The notes: generated from the sequence alone by a model not told the origin. DNA of 64,000 nucleotides from Osmia lignaria lignaria (GCF_051020975.1 NC_135035.1:10540001-10604000), one strand, 5' to 3'; shown: positions 23,983 to 38,318, counted from the stretch's first letter. Made by a program: numbers and translations.

Positions 23983-26900
23983 CCACTGATAATAATAGGA
24001 TTTAAATGTTATTTGATAGCTTACTGTTGTATCTTGTATCGAAGAGAAAGTGAAAGGGTTCTATTCTTGAAAATGTTGTATTCTTCCTTATGGACATATT
24101 TTATACGATGGCACACACCTACAATGTAGCTCCCACATGAGAATCTTAAAGTACCTCTCCTTAGAAGGCAGCAAACGTGTGTAAAATTGTTATATGATTG
24201 CAAATCGAGCTAATGCCACTTCTAGAGGTTCGACTTTCCCTCGTGGAAAACTTAACTTTCCCACGGCCGGATACTGGCAACGCTGTTGGTAATTATTTAT
24301 AGATGCCTTTTATAATACTAATTTTAACTGCGATTATAAATAATGTTCCTAATAATTCACTTTCCTCGGTCATTAGTGCTACTTTCTCTATGTATCCTCT
24401 CTACTTGCTCTAAATCCTGTCTGCATTAAACATATTCAGTCTGACAAATTTCCAGTCATTTTTATTTCAACATCTTTGAAATTTATTCGTTTTTATTATC
24501 AGTTATTCAATTAAATCTGTGCACCGAATCAAGAGAGATACTTAATTCTTCGAGAAGAGGATTAATGATTGCGACAGGACGTCTGTGACCACATTTCACG
24601 CGTGTCTCAATAATTTCGCGGAATCCGGGCCACGGCGATAAATCAGCCCGATGTAGATGAAGTTGGTCCATGGGAAACCTGTTCGAGCCAAGGCAAATGG
24701 AGACCATGATTTGTCATAGGTATGCTGACCGGCTTAATTGTACCGCGACCGTACAATTATCCGCTGCTTACGACTAATTTAGTTGATTGAGATCGCATAA
24801 TCGACGCAATCCGGTGTTGCTTAGAAATCATTCTCGTTTCTTCTTCTTCTTCCTCTCATAGTCATCGTACGTCATCTAGGTGTTTTATAGTTATTCCATT
24901 AAAACAGATTTATGTGACGCGAAAGCGTTACACGAAATTTCTACCCCGCCGAACGACTTCCTCCTCGCAAAACCGTGAGAAACGCGTTTCCATGTATTCC
25001 GGGAAAGTTGATAAATGTTCCTTCTGGCGCAACTTGTCATGTGCAGCATGTAATCGGTGAAGTTGCGGGTTCGTTGATTCCTTTACTTCATTTTCTTCGC
25101 TAAATTTTAATGTTTCTTTAATGCCCGGTTCATTCGTTTCTTGCTTTCTTTCCTTGATAAAAAATGTTGACTGACAAATGACGAAGTGATATCTGAAGCT
25201 TGAAAAATTTCTCCTTCCTATTCATTTATATTTCTTCAGGTCTAAGAATAAAAATAAGTAACGAAGAGCTTATGTATTTATCAAGTTTCAACAATCGTCC
25301 AGGAGATAACGAACAATGCTACAGATAAATCGCGATCTAACCAAAGGATTAATACTCGAGGCAACCTGTCGGGTCAAGATCGAAAGCATCGATCGTCGAC
25401 ACAGCGCTCGGATGTCCGAAACAATGTAGCCACGATTCGATTACGATTCCACAGTTCATCTCTCATTGCCGCCTACAGGATCCGTGTCGGGAGGAGGGCT
25501 GTCTGAAATTGCCAGCTGCGGCTTCAGATTTATAAAGGACCGGTCGTTCGTTCGGTTGCTCCGAGACTCGAGCCTCTGCGATCCGATCTTGTCGATCCTC
25601 CGACTCGTTTGCGAGAGTGTGTGTCAATCGAGTAGCTCTCGCTAGCGCTGTGTTACAACCACGAAAAAAGTTGGGTTGGTTCCCATGATGCCAGTGTCGG
25701 CATGCTGCGAAAGACTCGACCCTCTCATTCGTATTCCGCGCCATTCACTCCGATGGTGTGTTCTATTTTAGGACCGACTCTATATGATTCGGACAAATTG
25801 ACCGGCGTTGAGAATTCGGTGTGAAAACGTTTCTCAGAGTTTTTGTGTTGTTCGATGATCGCTGTAGCTGAATTTCAACTATATAACTTTGTGGTTTTAT
25901 TTTTTAAATAAGATTTTACTGACATTACTTCTCAATTTAATTGTTCAAAAAATGTTATAATTTCATCAAAATTCAAATGCAGAAATAGTGCTCGGAATGA
26001 TGAATTGTCACAACCTAGTGTCACGACATAGTCGTCGAAAGATAGTGGAAGTTGTTAAGGTAGCTCGTTGAAAGTAATTAGAACTCTTAATTATCAGAGG
26101 CGTCGCGTACTCTATCGTGCTCAAGCCGTGTTTCCACGGCATTCTCAGGGATCGTAACGAGGCAGCGACAAAAGAAAGGGCGGTGCAACGGACAAACGAG
26201 CCTTCCCCGATAGAACGAAGAGGAAAAATAAAAGAAACGAGCTAACCGATAAGCGAAGGCGCTGCTGCCGATGAAGTGGCTCTGGCCTAATTGGCTTCCG
26301 TTGCTTTCTTCATGGGCCGCTACTTTTCCCATAAATTAACTTTGCGCCACGCTTTAATTAAAGCGCCGTAGCTCGCCAACACGAGTGCATTTCAGCGGGA
26401 AAATGAGACATCCTACACCCGAATCGCATACCTTTCATTTAAGTACAAATCCTAGGTTGTCTGAGTGAACCTTAATTTTATCATTCGATGGTAGTCACAA
26501 TCTTAATGACGGGACCCCATAGACACCGGTAGCCTTCGTTTTTTTTTTTCTATTTAAAAACTGAGAGAAGAAACAGTCGATTAAGAGACTTGATAAAATA
26601 TATTTTTTGCTAACCATTGATTTGTTGAAGAAATAAAATAAAAATCGTAGAAGTAACTGTATCGAATTCTGATATATTAATTATTAACTCATCAACGCAA
26701 ACAGTCAAGGTAAATCAGTTTCATCAATCAAAGCCGAATATCTAATGAAACCTTTCGACTGGAAACTTTCAGACCTACCTGGTCCGAAGGAAAAAGTTCA
26801 AACGTCAGAACGAATTACCATTCGACGTATGATGAATTTATCTTGGTCGTCGGCGTAAATTGAGAGTTTTTTAAGGATGGAAGACGTCGCGGTCCGGTTA

Positions 26901-29500
26901 GACGAGCGTGTCAGCTGGTGCTCGCGAGGGACACTGCTCTACGGAAGGTCCTACATCACGTGTGTATAGAATTCCTTGTCGTATACTAAATTAACTTGGA
27001 CGAGCTACTTTCGGTCTGCCCTGTATCGAGTTCCACGCTACCGGTATACACCGGGGTCATTCGATCCCCACGAAGTTTCACCAATCTGGCCACCTGTCAT
27101 CAGCACACGCCTAATCCGTCGACGCAACATGATAGAAAACGTGCTTGCAAAAAGAGGACCAATAGCGTGCAAAAAACGAGCTGACATTTCCATTCGATAT
27201 GCTTAGCGAAGTAAATTATAATTATGGCAATGATAATTTGCAATAAATAATAAAATTAATTTACGATTAATATAAAAATTAAATCCTTCCAGTACAGAAT
27301 TTACCTTTTCCCTGAAATAACCTTTCCCAACTTCCTAGCTCGATACTTCCAAGAGAACTTAAGTCCCTTTATCTCACACCCTCATCCCCTTACCCTTATC
27401 GAGCCACCCTGGTTGCTCGCGTTTACAAGTCAGCAGTGGCTGCCTGTTCCTTTCAGGCTCGGCTTTATCCACTGAAAATCAGCCGCACCCGCGCACAGCG
27501 TGCATCAACGGCGAGATAAACGCTCGAAAAACGAGCAGGAAGAGGTCGCGCGGGTCTGTGAAGGGTTAAAAGAGGACGTGACGAGGGGATCCGGCCGAAA
27601 ACGAAGCGGAGATCGGGCAAGATGGTGGAAAAAGTGGGGAAGAAAGGTACCTCGGCTACTACCGCTACCGGCGATAGCATGCCAACATGGAGCCCAATTA
27701 AGGGTCCTCCAGGTCCTATCTATTCGAAGAGAAGAGACACCACGAGCACTGCGGAGCAAACTCGGAAATGTCGAGCGAACGCGTCGTTAGATCGTTAAAA
27801 TACCGCTCGACCGTAGAACTACCGAAAACTGGAGGCATTCTAACGGCTAAGATCTTGTTTTCATGACCGTCGTTCTGCTGGATAGTTCATAGATGTTCAA
27901 GATAAGGAAATTAATTTCCCAACACTCCATGATCTCAAAATCTTGTCTTACCGACACGCGATTGCAATGCAACATGGATCATAGTTACCATGAGGGAACT
28001 ATTAAATACGCCTTTTGGAATTCTTGCAGAATGTTTAAAAGAATCGATCTACGTAAAAAAAAAATCCAAAAATTCGTTTTTAAAAAAGTAACAATTTTTT
28101 CTTTTTTCAATATTTTACCCTATTGTGTTATTATCCTGACTTTGAAATGAAATGTATTAACTTTCCTTAGCTAAGGATTAAATGATTTTTAATGTGCCAC
28201 TTTCTATCTAAATATAGCATAATATCTACGTTTATGCTAAAATGCTATAAACTGTGAATTTGCTTGATTCCAACAGTAATTACAAGAAAATGAACCCTCG
28301 AAGACATTATCTCACTGTTCATAAATATAGTACTTCAGCTAAATAATCATTTAAGATGATTTAGATGTGCACCATTTCTCGGTGATGAGTTTCGCAATCA
28401 ATGGAATCGGCAACTTTATGCAGAATTATCATTTCCTTCGGACAACTTGTCTTTTTTAAATCAATCATATTATTATATTATTATGGAACATTTATAGTCT
28501 GTTTTAAAAGAAAAACAAATGATGAATTGAAGTTTTCAAATCATATTCAAATCATAATCTTTCAAAGCACAGCTACCAAAGACAGTTTGTTCCTAGAAGG
28601 AAACTCAATTATCCCAAATTGCCGATGGACATTAAATTTTAATATAAAACCCACAAGCATTAACCCTAAAATAATAATATATATTAAACATTCTCATCAA
28701 ACTCTCAATTCTCACCACGATCATCCCAGCTATCCAAGCGTGGACCAGAAATGATCCTTTCCGAAAGTATTAAAGTTGCTTAAAGTCGGCTCAATGCTTT
28801 CATGTATAAAATATATCTCCCTCCCTCCCCCCGGGCCGGGTCGTAGACAGTGTTCCCGAAATCCCAGGATCTTCGAAACCGCGGTTATTTATTATGCAAA
28901 GCGTGGCGAAGCCCGGGCCTACGGTCCCGTGCTCTCTCAAATTGAAATTCTGGATAGCCCTTCCGCGGAACCTTTACGGTACGAGGAACTATTAGAGGGT
29001 AATGAGTTTCTCCGGAGCTATCCTATCTCTATGCTGCATGGTAGCACGGTAGTGGCTCCTCTTATCTTACCTGGGATCCAGTTCAGCCACTCCTTTCTCT
29101 AGTATCCTTCAGGCGTCTTTTGATCCCTGCGAGGACTCCAACCACGTAGGACCGTACACGATTCTGTCCCGACAATTTAAGGCGGCCATTCCGAGCTTGT
29201 TGTTCAACCTCTCTAGGATGGAACGGCCAAATATCACGTATTTCGTCTCCGATAAATTCTCCGACCCTCTTTGTCGGCGCTCGAACGCCTTTGGCTTCTG
29301 CATTAAGGATGATAATCTACCACCGATGTGTCCCGGTCAATGTTTCGAATAGCTTTTTCGTGTTACTTTCACCATCCGGTCCGGCATTCACTTACTAATT
29401 TCTCGACATTCTGATCGTTTAAAGATCTCCGATACTGTTCGTTTCCTCATTTCCCGATTGGTAAGCACAACTCCTTAGGATCTTACGAAACAAAAGAACC
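23983..29500. other. Gene-free stretch
   Basis: I see no gene. There is a TTC microsatellite at 24838-24852. Segments of moderate GC (25330-25750, 26080-26420, 26880-27200, 27360-27800) alternate with very AT-rich ones (27200-27300, 28030-28700). The longest frames, 28401-28754 and 28776-29102 on plus (117 and 108 codons), are unrecognised. The GC-rich patches hold overlapping frames on both strands. Confidence 0.5.
24838..24852 (+). repeat. (TTC)n microsatellite
   Basis: Five TTC units in a row. Confidence 0.8.
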
Positions 29501-31047
29501 GTTGTTCATCAAACCGGACAACAAACCCTGAGTCACCCTTTGAGCCGATGAATCCGTTCGATAACAGCACGTGTCCAAACCAATTGGCAAGTGGCCATTG
29601 CTTGCGGATCGGCGTCGATCATGGATCGATCGAGTTAAGTCGTATCCCGAGGTACAGGTGGCTGCGAGAGCGGAGGGCGAGGATCCTTTTCCCCCCGGGG
29701 GCAAAAGGATTAATATTTCGGGCACGCTCGCGCAAATACAATGACTCGCGTAAAAAGGCCCAGGTGAGGCAGCGTTCGCAAGGATCGCCGACAACTGTGA
29801 CTGTGAAAGAGGTGGGCAAAGGGTGGAGAAGAGGGTGCTGGGGATCGTTGAGAACGCGGCGTGCAAGATTGTACCAGTTTTTCGATCGGCTATTGATACC
29901 ATTCAAGCGGTTCCCCCCCCTGTATATGCATGAGCTTGCGAATTTCTTTCGTGCCCGCACGCCCTTCGTGGCCGTAAAACGAATCGCCGTCTACGTACAG
30001 CTTTATGCGCGTTTTTCGACGATTCCACGTCAAGCTGTCCTGCGCAAGATGGCCGTGGAAAGAGAGAAAAAAGGGCACCGAGCGAGAACAGATACCATCT
30101 CTCAGCCGGTGCTTGTTGCGCGATGAAATTTAAATGTCTCCGCGAGGACGGCAATATTTGTTCGACTTAAATGTTGCGACTGTTGCCTGTTTTACTGAGC
30201 TTTTTGCGCTTTTCTCTTTCGAGACGATACGAGAAGAGGGACGTGATTGAACGCGCCATCGAAGGACCATTTTGATCATCCAGGAGTTATAGCTGTTGGA
30301 TTATAACTTCTGTCTGAGAGTATTTGAAGAAGTTACATATTCTGTACTTTTTTGATAGGGTTTTTTAGAAATAAATTACGAAGACAGAAAACTAGGTGTG
30401 ATCAAGTTCACACAGAGTGTCATTAATGTTCCTCAACATTCAGGCAACAGGATGTGTGAATAACAATGGTTCTCCATTTTCTCACATTCGACGATCTTCC
30501 ACCGTGAGAAATCACACTCCTCTCGACTCGTGTGAAGTAGTTTTACGATCGCTAACCAGCGACACGACATTTTCATTAATGGTAAACGTTAACCAACCCA
30601 CGCGTAATTAACCCCTTCGTATCTCTCGAAGACTGTAGGTTTATAAATTCGGAATACCCGAAACCAATTATTTATTCCTGGTCACGAATACAAGAGCATG
30701 TTTCTCTCGTTCTTCAACGTGTCCTACGCGAGTTCGTGTCTCTGAATCTTTGTCCGGACGGCAAAGAAGTTGAACAACTGCATTCGACACCTTCGCGGCC
30801 TCATTAACACCGGCCGTGTTAATTATGTTCTCGAGAAACCGCCTAATTGCCGACGATCTTCGATGGAATGGGACCGTGGGGCGGTTTGGGAGGAGGTTGC
30901 ACGATCGAACGAGGAAATACCGTTCCGAGTTGTCTCTAAACGAGATCTTGTTACGTGTTTACGTCCTAAGCAGCCTAATAGAAGAGATCCAGAAACTGGT
31001 CATCTTGCTGATTTCTAGGAAACGATGACTTCCAGAGAATTTAATTG
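29501..31047. other. Gene-free stretch with a 192-codon unrecognised frame
   Basis: The plus frame 29548-30126 (192 codons) is arginine-rich, has no recognisable domain, and overlaps open frames of 139 and 113 codons on the minus strand. I treat it as a chance frame in GC-rich DNA. The rest of the interval shows nothing supportable. Confidence 0.5.
29683..29710. repeat. 28-bp near-perfect palindrome around a C6G5 core
   Basis: Fourteen-base arms meet at 29696/29697, with one mismatch (C opposite C at 29691/29702). The arms run ATCCTTTT then C6, mirrored by G5, C and AAAAGGAT. With no loop it would extrude as a cruciform rather than form an RNA hairpin. Function unknown. Confidence 0.7.
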
Positions 31048-31209
31048 TATACACTACAACTACCGTCGATTGATGTGCACTTATTTCAAAGTAGAAAACA
31101 ACGTAGAAAATTAAATAAATGTCAACAAAAATACCTCGATAAAATTTGTAATTTAAAATAAGAAAGTTGAAACCAGTCATTTTGACTGGTTTGGTAGTTC
31201 TAGTGTTAA
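31048..31209. mobile_element. Short TTAA-type MITE, copy 1
   Basis: The right end is GGTTTGGTAGTTCTAGTGTTAA-like and closes on TTAA at 31206-31209. The left end, TATACACTACAACTACC (31048-31064), matches the reverse complement of the right end at 14 of 17 positions, with the outer TTAA decayed to TATA. The last 55 bases match copy 2 at 44191-44329 at 51 positions. An internal hairpin ACCAGTCA-TTT-TGACTGGT sits just inside the right end. There is no coding capacity, so the element is non-autonomous. The TTAA target suggests a piggyBac-type origin. Confidence 0.75.
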
Positions 31210-34200
31210 TAGGAAGATTCCTGATACAAATTTTTCATTGTCGAAAGGTCTCGATACAAAAAACTCATTTCGACCTTACAATCGATTTCTATCTATGATT
31301 TGACGTGGGCCACGTGCATCATATTTCGCGGGCCAACATCGATGAATTAAAGATACAACGCAGGTGTCGATGGAACCTCTCCTCGACCGTTCGATACGTG
31401 AATCTTGATTTATTGCTCGCGTCGTGTCTCGTGTACTTTTATTAAAATGCATAAAACGTGAACAAGTTGTTTCGCGTTCTGTTCTCAAATAAAAAACGAA
31501 TCTGAAAATCATCAAAAATCTCCAGAACTTATGAGAATCCCTGGTTTTGAACGAGGACTATAAACGCTTCAGGCATCGTCAGGTGCGTTAAGAATTAATA
31601 GGTTACATCTTTACAAGACCTCCTTCAGATAACTCGAGTATATTTTTATCAGGAATCGAGAACGTAAACGGAATAAGAACAAGTGAATGACGATAAGAAG
31701 ATGCGGGCTCTTGAGGGACAAAAAAAGAAAGGTGTCTCTCGTATTCTGGGGTGAAAGAGTGCCATTTTTGCGCCGGCTAACTTCGTCCAGTTGAAATAAG
31801 AGATACTGGAGCATTTATTAGGTGCGTTTAAACGGAGATACTACCAACGAATCCTGGACGAAATTGGAGGGAATTTGGCGAGAAGTTGGCTCGTTTCGAG
31901 CTCTCTTCCAAGCGTAACGACGCACTTCGAATTCATTAGGACGCTCGAAAATGAATTCCTCCCGACTCGAGTCCGCTTCACGCTCGTCTCTCCTGCAATT
32001 TCCGCGCCCCAATTAAAGCGAACAGACAGTTTAACCCCTCTTACTTAAATCTGTCAACGATACGAATCGACAACGCGAATACCCGGTGATTCCGTGGACC
32101 GTTCTCGATTTTTATTCTTCTCGATTCTCCTATTAACTCTTGGCACCTCGTATCGCATTCGTTATTATACTTTCTTCGAAATTATCGCCCGTGGCCGACA
32201 AATTGCCTCATCAAATACAGGGAATTATCGAGTGCTTACTGCGAAAGCTACGAAACGTAATGAATCAAACGACAAGAAAATAGGAGTAAATTATCGAAAA
32301 ACCGAGATATTTCAAATCGCCTTGCCAATTTCTCACACAAAGGATGCTTCTTCGAACTATGCACCTGCTAACACGCTATTATACCGTTTCTTTTTTCCCC
32401 AAAAGAAATGTGTTATAACTAAAGAGGCTGTTTAAAAAGAAGACTTAAACGCGTGGAGAACCGATGACTTGCATAGAGAGACGTACGAGCGTTCCCATTC
32501 AAATCACAATTACCTTGACCTGGACACGGAATAAAGTATTGCCGATCTCGAAACACGGTTTTCTAGTCGAAAGGAGTGCAGCTGTTAGGTCGATTTAGAA
32601 AATTATCGACGATCCTGAAGCGCCTCTGTGCACGTAACTTGGCGTGACTATCGCACGCGACCACAGCCGCACAATGGCCAACCATAATCGTTTACCTCGA
32701 AAAAAGGAAGCCGCTCGTGGCCCGGAGCTCTCTTTATTATAATAGGAGGAACGATCTTGACAGGTTCTGTCCCTCCGACGCGAGCCACACGACTGCGAAT
32801 CAACTTCGACAAAAGAAATCGTTCGTGTTTCTTGGATTTCCTCACAAAGATATATAGTTTTTTATGGATCCGCTCCTGGATCGGGATTACGCAAACGAAG
32901 CGTTATGTAAGAGAGAAAAAGAAGTGGAGATTTAATGGTAATTGGATCATTTACCAGAATTGGAATACAGGATCGAAGAAACGTTTTTACTTTCGAACAC
33001 TTTGTGCCCCAGTTTCTTGTCCCTCTATTTTGTGAGGAACTTATATTTTTGGCCTTCGGTACCATTAGATGGTACCCTACCAAGAATGCGTCCGGAAGGT
33101 CGGCGACGCACGGTACTTAGAATCCTTTCCCTCTGTCTCCAGATTCTAGACTTTGGGACTCAAAATATAAAACTGGTGCAACTTGCAAAAGCACTTGCGA
33201 GGAGAAAGGAACTTATGGTGTTTACAGGTTCACTGTCAGCCACGGTTATGGGTGGTAGTTTATACCCGCACTTGCTGGGTCAGATAGCCGTGTTTAAAGG
33301 AGCGATGTCTGGGCGTAGTGTTACGAGGATTCGTGGGGCAGAGCGGTTGTTCTTTACACCTCGTTGTTTCTCGCAAATTCTCATGCTCGAGAGTGGTAAA
33401 TCACCGAGGCAGACAGTCGTCGAGTTGTAAAGCTTGCCAGTTGGCTAACCGGCGTAAGTTCCGAGCCAGAAGCCCCCTCGTACTGATGGAAGGATGCACC
33501 ATGGTCCGTGTAAAAAGCGTAAGAAAGTATCCGGGAAAAATACTGATACTTGAGAAAGTCTGCAGCCTTACGACTCCCAAGGGTTACCTTGCGTTAATGG
33601 GCTCGGTATGAAGCAACCTTCGACGATTTTTTTTTTCTTTCACTGGTATCATTATACCACTTGCTGCATTAATAAGACCGAGAGTGAACATACGCATCAC
33701 TTATCATATTTCTCTACTTCGAACAAGAAATTTGGATTTTTAATGGAACGAGGCATTTAAAATTAAAACAGCACATTACATAGTGATTTGCATCGGTTTT
33801 GTCGCGATACAGTGTTATTAAATGCTAACCTGTTTGCAGCAGGGTGCATAATGACGAACACCTAAGATAATAGAGCAAAGAAAATGAGAGGCGAAAATAA
33901 TTTCAAGCTTCGAGCCATTTATTACGGGATTCCGACTGTCGGAATCTCTGGTTCGAGTGCAGGTGATGAATACCTCAGAAATGTTTAGTAACGAGGGTAT
34001 CAAAATTACGCTGGTCCATTCAGTTTCACCTGCCCTCCGGTCCACTTTTCAAGCTTATCATTTGCAGCATTAATATTCACACTTTTTTCGTATGCAACAA
34101 AATTTCCTCAAATTTTACTTAACCTACCATTATTCAAAGTGTGGCCAATCTTGTGATTCAATTTTCGTTCGATAAGTATGCGTGAATGAACGGTAATGGG

Positions 34201-34614
34201 TCTTCATTACCAAACGGATGAATAATTTAGAGTTTCATTACTTAATAAATTATCATTCGAATTTTCTCTTATAAATTTCGAAGAGAAGTGATTAAAAAGA
34301 AGACTACGATATTAATACCAAAGTAATTATGAATTGTTATAATCACAATGTCTTCATTAACACAGTTGCTCAAAACACAATCATCCACAAAATTAAAAAA
34401 TCAAGTCTTTTCAAAGGAACCCTATATTCTTTCCTCCAGCAAGACCCATTAATCCTCGTAACATTCTATAATTAATTCGCCTGTACACGCGACCAACATC
34501 AAGAATAACCCACTTCCTTAACGAGAAATTTCTTTTCCTGTCCAACCTGATCTTCCCTTTAATCCCATTTCAAAAGTGCGGATGTTCTGTATAACCTATC
34601 TACGATTCTTTCAT

Positions 34615-34653
34615 CGATGATCGTTCGACGATCACAGTGATCGAGAATCATCG
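34615..34653. repeat. Nested inverted repeat (dumbbell hairpin)
   Basis: The outer arms CGATGAT (34615-34621) and ATCATCG (34647-34653) enclose a second perfect inverted repeat, CGATCAC-A-GTGATCG (34629-34643). The stems are short, and the structural role is unknown. Confidence 0.55.
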
Positions 34654-37060
34654 ACAAATCGCGTAATTGATGCGGTCGGATCCTCGCGTCGATATTAAAA
34701 TTGATCAATTAACCGTCGTTAGCGAAGGCAGTTGGCTTGAGGCGTTGCACGCGAGCCGCACATTTCATCCAGACCATATAAGTCATCGAATCAATGCTGG
34801 TAATAGAGAAGAGATTCGCGGGTAACGCGTTTATTAGTCGGCAATTCCCTCGGGAATGATACAACGAAAGGACGAAGAAATATATTTAGGCGAAATTACT
34901 ACTGACCAAAGTGATTTTATACGAGAACCTGGTATTATGGAGTAGAATTTGGCTGCGTTATTTCAAATAGAATTGGGTCATCATAAAAGTTCTCGCGGTA
35001 TATTATTTTTCTTCTCGCTTCACGAAAGGCAAAATTTATTACCTGCAAATAATTCTATTTGAACAGAAAATAAATTTACTTTGTCTCCAGTTGTAATATC
35101 ATTTCTTTTTCCTCGGTTCAATTTTCAACAAGACCGAACTGACACATGGACAGATGGGGATTGTTGCTAACAAGGGCATCGAAGAAATTGCAGTGGCGTC
35201 GATTCGTTGGCTAAGTAGCCGAGCCCAGAGGGCCGATATGCAAACGGGCGTTTCGACGAGACCGAAAATCGCATTCGTACCCTCGTTCGTCGAAAGACAG
35301 TGCCTGTTTCTTCCTCCACCTTCTCTACCAATCTCCTTCCCTATTCACTCTCTCGCTGCAATCATCCGGCTGGATTCTGAGAGGAGCTATCATTCGCACA
35401 TTTGCAAGCCCAACTGGCCGAACGGTGTGAAAATTACAGGCACGAGGACTGCCTCGCTGAACAAGCCTGTCCGCTGGGCACAGCCCTAGAACCGAGATGA
35501 TTGCGCCGGCTGAAAACTGTTCGAGACACGCGTGCACTCGGAGATGTTATTCCTTTTTTACAACAATAAAAAATTTGAAAATTTGTTTTTCGGAGTTGGT
35601 ACATTTGAAGAAAACTTCAGTTCTATTTCTTGATAAAAATTATGAAGGTTCCGAAATTTTTATTTGCAAAATAATCAACTTTTGTATCTTCCTCTAGAAT
35701 CGAAACCCAGCATTATATTTTTTCAATGGCTTTGGAAACAATCTCAGGTATACACCGTATAATCTTTCACCGATAATGGTCTTATTTCTTTGCCAGACGT
35801 GCAACCTCAGTTTCTAAGGTACAGTTCTGCACGTGTTAGAACTTCAGCAGATTAGCCACCATTAGCTAGTACCTACATACCACTTAGCCTGATTGTTCCA
35901 GACTGACCCACTGTTTAGAAACTCGTATTTGACCGATCCGGTTGCGTGCAACCGCGGGATCTCGCTGGCCGTTTCGTGTTTTACCACCCTTGCGTTTGTT
36001 TTATACGCTTTTAATTAGGACGGCGAGCTGAGTTAACATCAGAAATTAAAACGGTGCGTGCGGAGTCCTGCGGGATTAATTTAATGCGCGGACAATTACC
36101 GAACGAAACTCGACCCAGGCTCGTGGAAATCAGATTTTCTCGCGTGTTTCGCGAGAAATACAACCGCCCGGGTTCGTTAATCTCGCTGTGTACAATTTTG
36201 TCAAAAGCGTCGGTGAAAGGAACGCGTACAAAGTTGACTGTAGTCGTAAAACATCGCGGATGCTGAAACTGGTTCGTGCCGAGTATGCAAATAGTATAAT
36301 CAGCCTTAGTAATTTATTACGAAAATTATATAAATTACATTAGCGAGCTGCGTCGTAAATTATCGTGCTCTGTAATTTTCGTGGCCGAGCAGGATCGTTC
36401 GATCGGTTACGCTAGAAAATATATCAATGTTAAGATTTTCGGCCGAAGCGTCTTGTCACGCTGAAACTTTATTGCAAACGTGACCTTTCCTTTTTATGTG
36501 AGCCCCGAAGACGAGCTCCCTTCGTCAATGACTAATGAGACACTTTCGTCCCGAGATAAAATCGTGCAGAGATAAAAAATCAAAGGACGAAACCGTCTCG
36601 AAGGAGCCAATGACGAGACGAAGACAATTTGTCAGCGACGAGAACCTTCTTACTTTCTGACAGGATCCTTTTCCCTCCTCGATCCTACGAAAATATACCG
36701 AAGAATAATAGATCTCGATCGGTGACTCCTCGCGGACTAATGATCCCATTCATCCTGCAGCAGGACTTTTCCGAGGCGAAAGGAAAACAGCAGGTCCTAT
36801 TCAGTGAAACCTCTTCAGAGCTTTTCTCTCGCCATTGTCGATTGCCAATTCTGACAGGTAGCATTGTCCTTGGCCACGCTTCGCCCACTTCGTGGCAAGC
36901 TTGGTGCGTTTTTCTTTGTACCCGAAACAATGCAGGAAAACGAGGAAGATCCTCTGTGTGATTTGCATGATCTTAAAACGTTGAACACCTTTGGTTTTGG
37001 GAATCATTGGGCCGGGTTTGCACCCCGCAGAAATGTGTAGTGACTCCTTCGATACTCCAA

Positions 37061-37084
37061 GATTCTAAGATTCTAAAATTCTAA
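37061..37084 (+). repeat. 8-bp tandem repeat GATTCTAA
   Basis: Three copies in a row, the third reading AATTCTAA. Similar but degenerate ATTCTA words continue to about 37125. Confidence 0.75.
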
Positions 37085-38297
37085 GGTTTTTAAATTGAAA
37101 AATTCCAATATTCTATAATTCTGAAGAACCTGTTCCACCCCCTAAAAAATCCTAGTCACGCCAATGAGTGGCATCCTTTCCAAAGGATAATGGAACAGGT
37201 GCTCGAATGTATAGCTGAACGCGTCATAAATTTCATTCTGAAATTATCTGAAAATTGCAAAGGGAAAGAATCGAAGAAGCAAAATACAGCTCGATGGCCT
37301 GAAGCAATTTTCTGACAAACTTATTGTTGAAGCATCTGTTACGTAAAATGAAGCACGAATTTGCCAATGATATATTCGAGTAAAAAAGGGGAGCACGCAA
37401 CGAGATGTTCGTATGAGGAATCATATAAAAGCGAGCGGGAACGATTTCCTTTTAAACCGATACCAGACCAGTCTGCAGGCACACGTGTATAACGGTGATC
37501 CATTTGGTACTCGTTAAGAAGGCGTATTGAAGCCACGGTGAAAGAAAGATTAATCTCGTTGTAATTACTCCCTCTTGGTCAGTTTCTGCTCGCACCTTCA
37601 TGATTTTTCATTTGTAATCGCCGGTAATATTCCATCTGGATGGACCGTTAGGACCATTCCGGGCGACTTTCTAAACCGGAGGCAATGTGGCCTCCGAAAA
37701 AATATGTACTCGTATATATATAAACGTACAATAACACGAACGGGTTTACATTATTGATACGTTGTTGGATCAAGAGTGTCGTTCATTAGCATGCTTCCAG
37801 GCGATGAAAGAGAACATGGAATAGAGTTACGAGGAGTATATCCCATTTGTTATACGTTCTTTATGAAGAGGTTGCTGTTTAAGGATGTGCTGAGAAGAGA
37901 TAAAATTAAAGTGGTACCATGTACCTACTAATTTTTATTCCCATGAAATTTTAAATTCACGGTGATATTTTAAAGATAACATTCAGTCGTTCGTGTAAGA
38001 GATTTTTTTAACATCTGAACACCTCCCATCGTACATGCCTACGTTGGTATAAAGTTATTTTTCCCGACGGTTTTTTTTCACACATAGGCATCTTTTAAAT
38101 TCTCATTCTCAAGATCGATAAGTTATCCCTAATCACCCCAATCGATAGCTCGTCGAATCTTCGACAAGATCTATTAAAATCATAGACAGTCGACGGTGTC
38201 CGCAATGAAACGCACGTAGCCGTTGATCACAGGCAACTATCGAGCTGCATCGTCCTCGTAATAAGTCGATAATAACGGTAATGACCGCGATAAGAGG

Positions 38298-38318
38298 GCC
38301 CCTAAACGCCCCTAAACG
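38298..38318 (+). repeat. 10-bp tandem repeat GCCCCTAAAC
   Basis: Two exact adjacent copies. Confidence 0.7.

Noticed and set aside
29548..30126. 192-codon arginine-rich frame, plus strand
   Set aside because: It lies in a GC-rich patch with 139- and 113-codon frames on the opposite strand, and no family resemblance is visible.
32942..33430. 162-codon frame, plus strand
   Set aside because: It contains no recognisable family motif and shares its span with other open frames.
37424..37431. TATAAAAG as a core promoter
   Set aside because: The nearest initiator-like word puts the start about 46 bases away, well outside the usual spacing.
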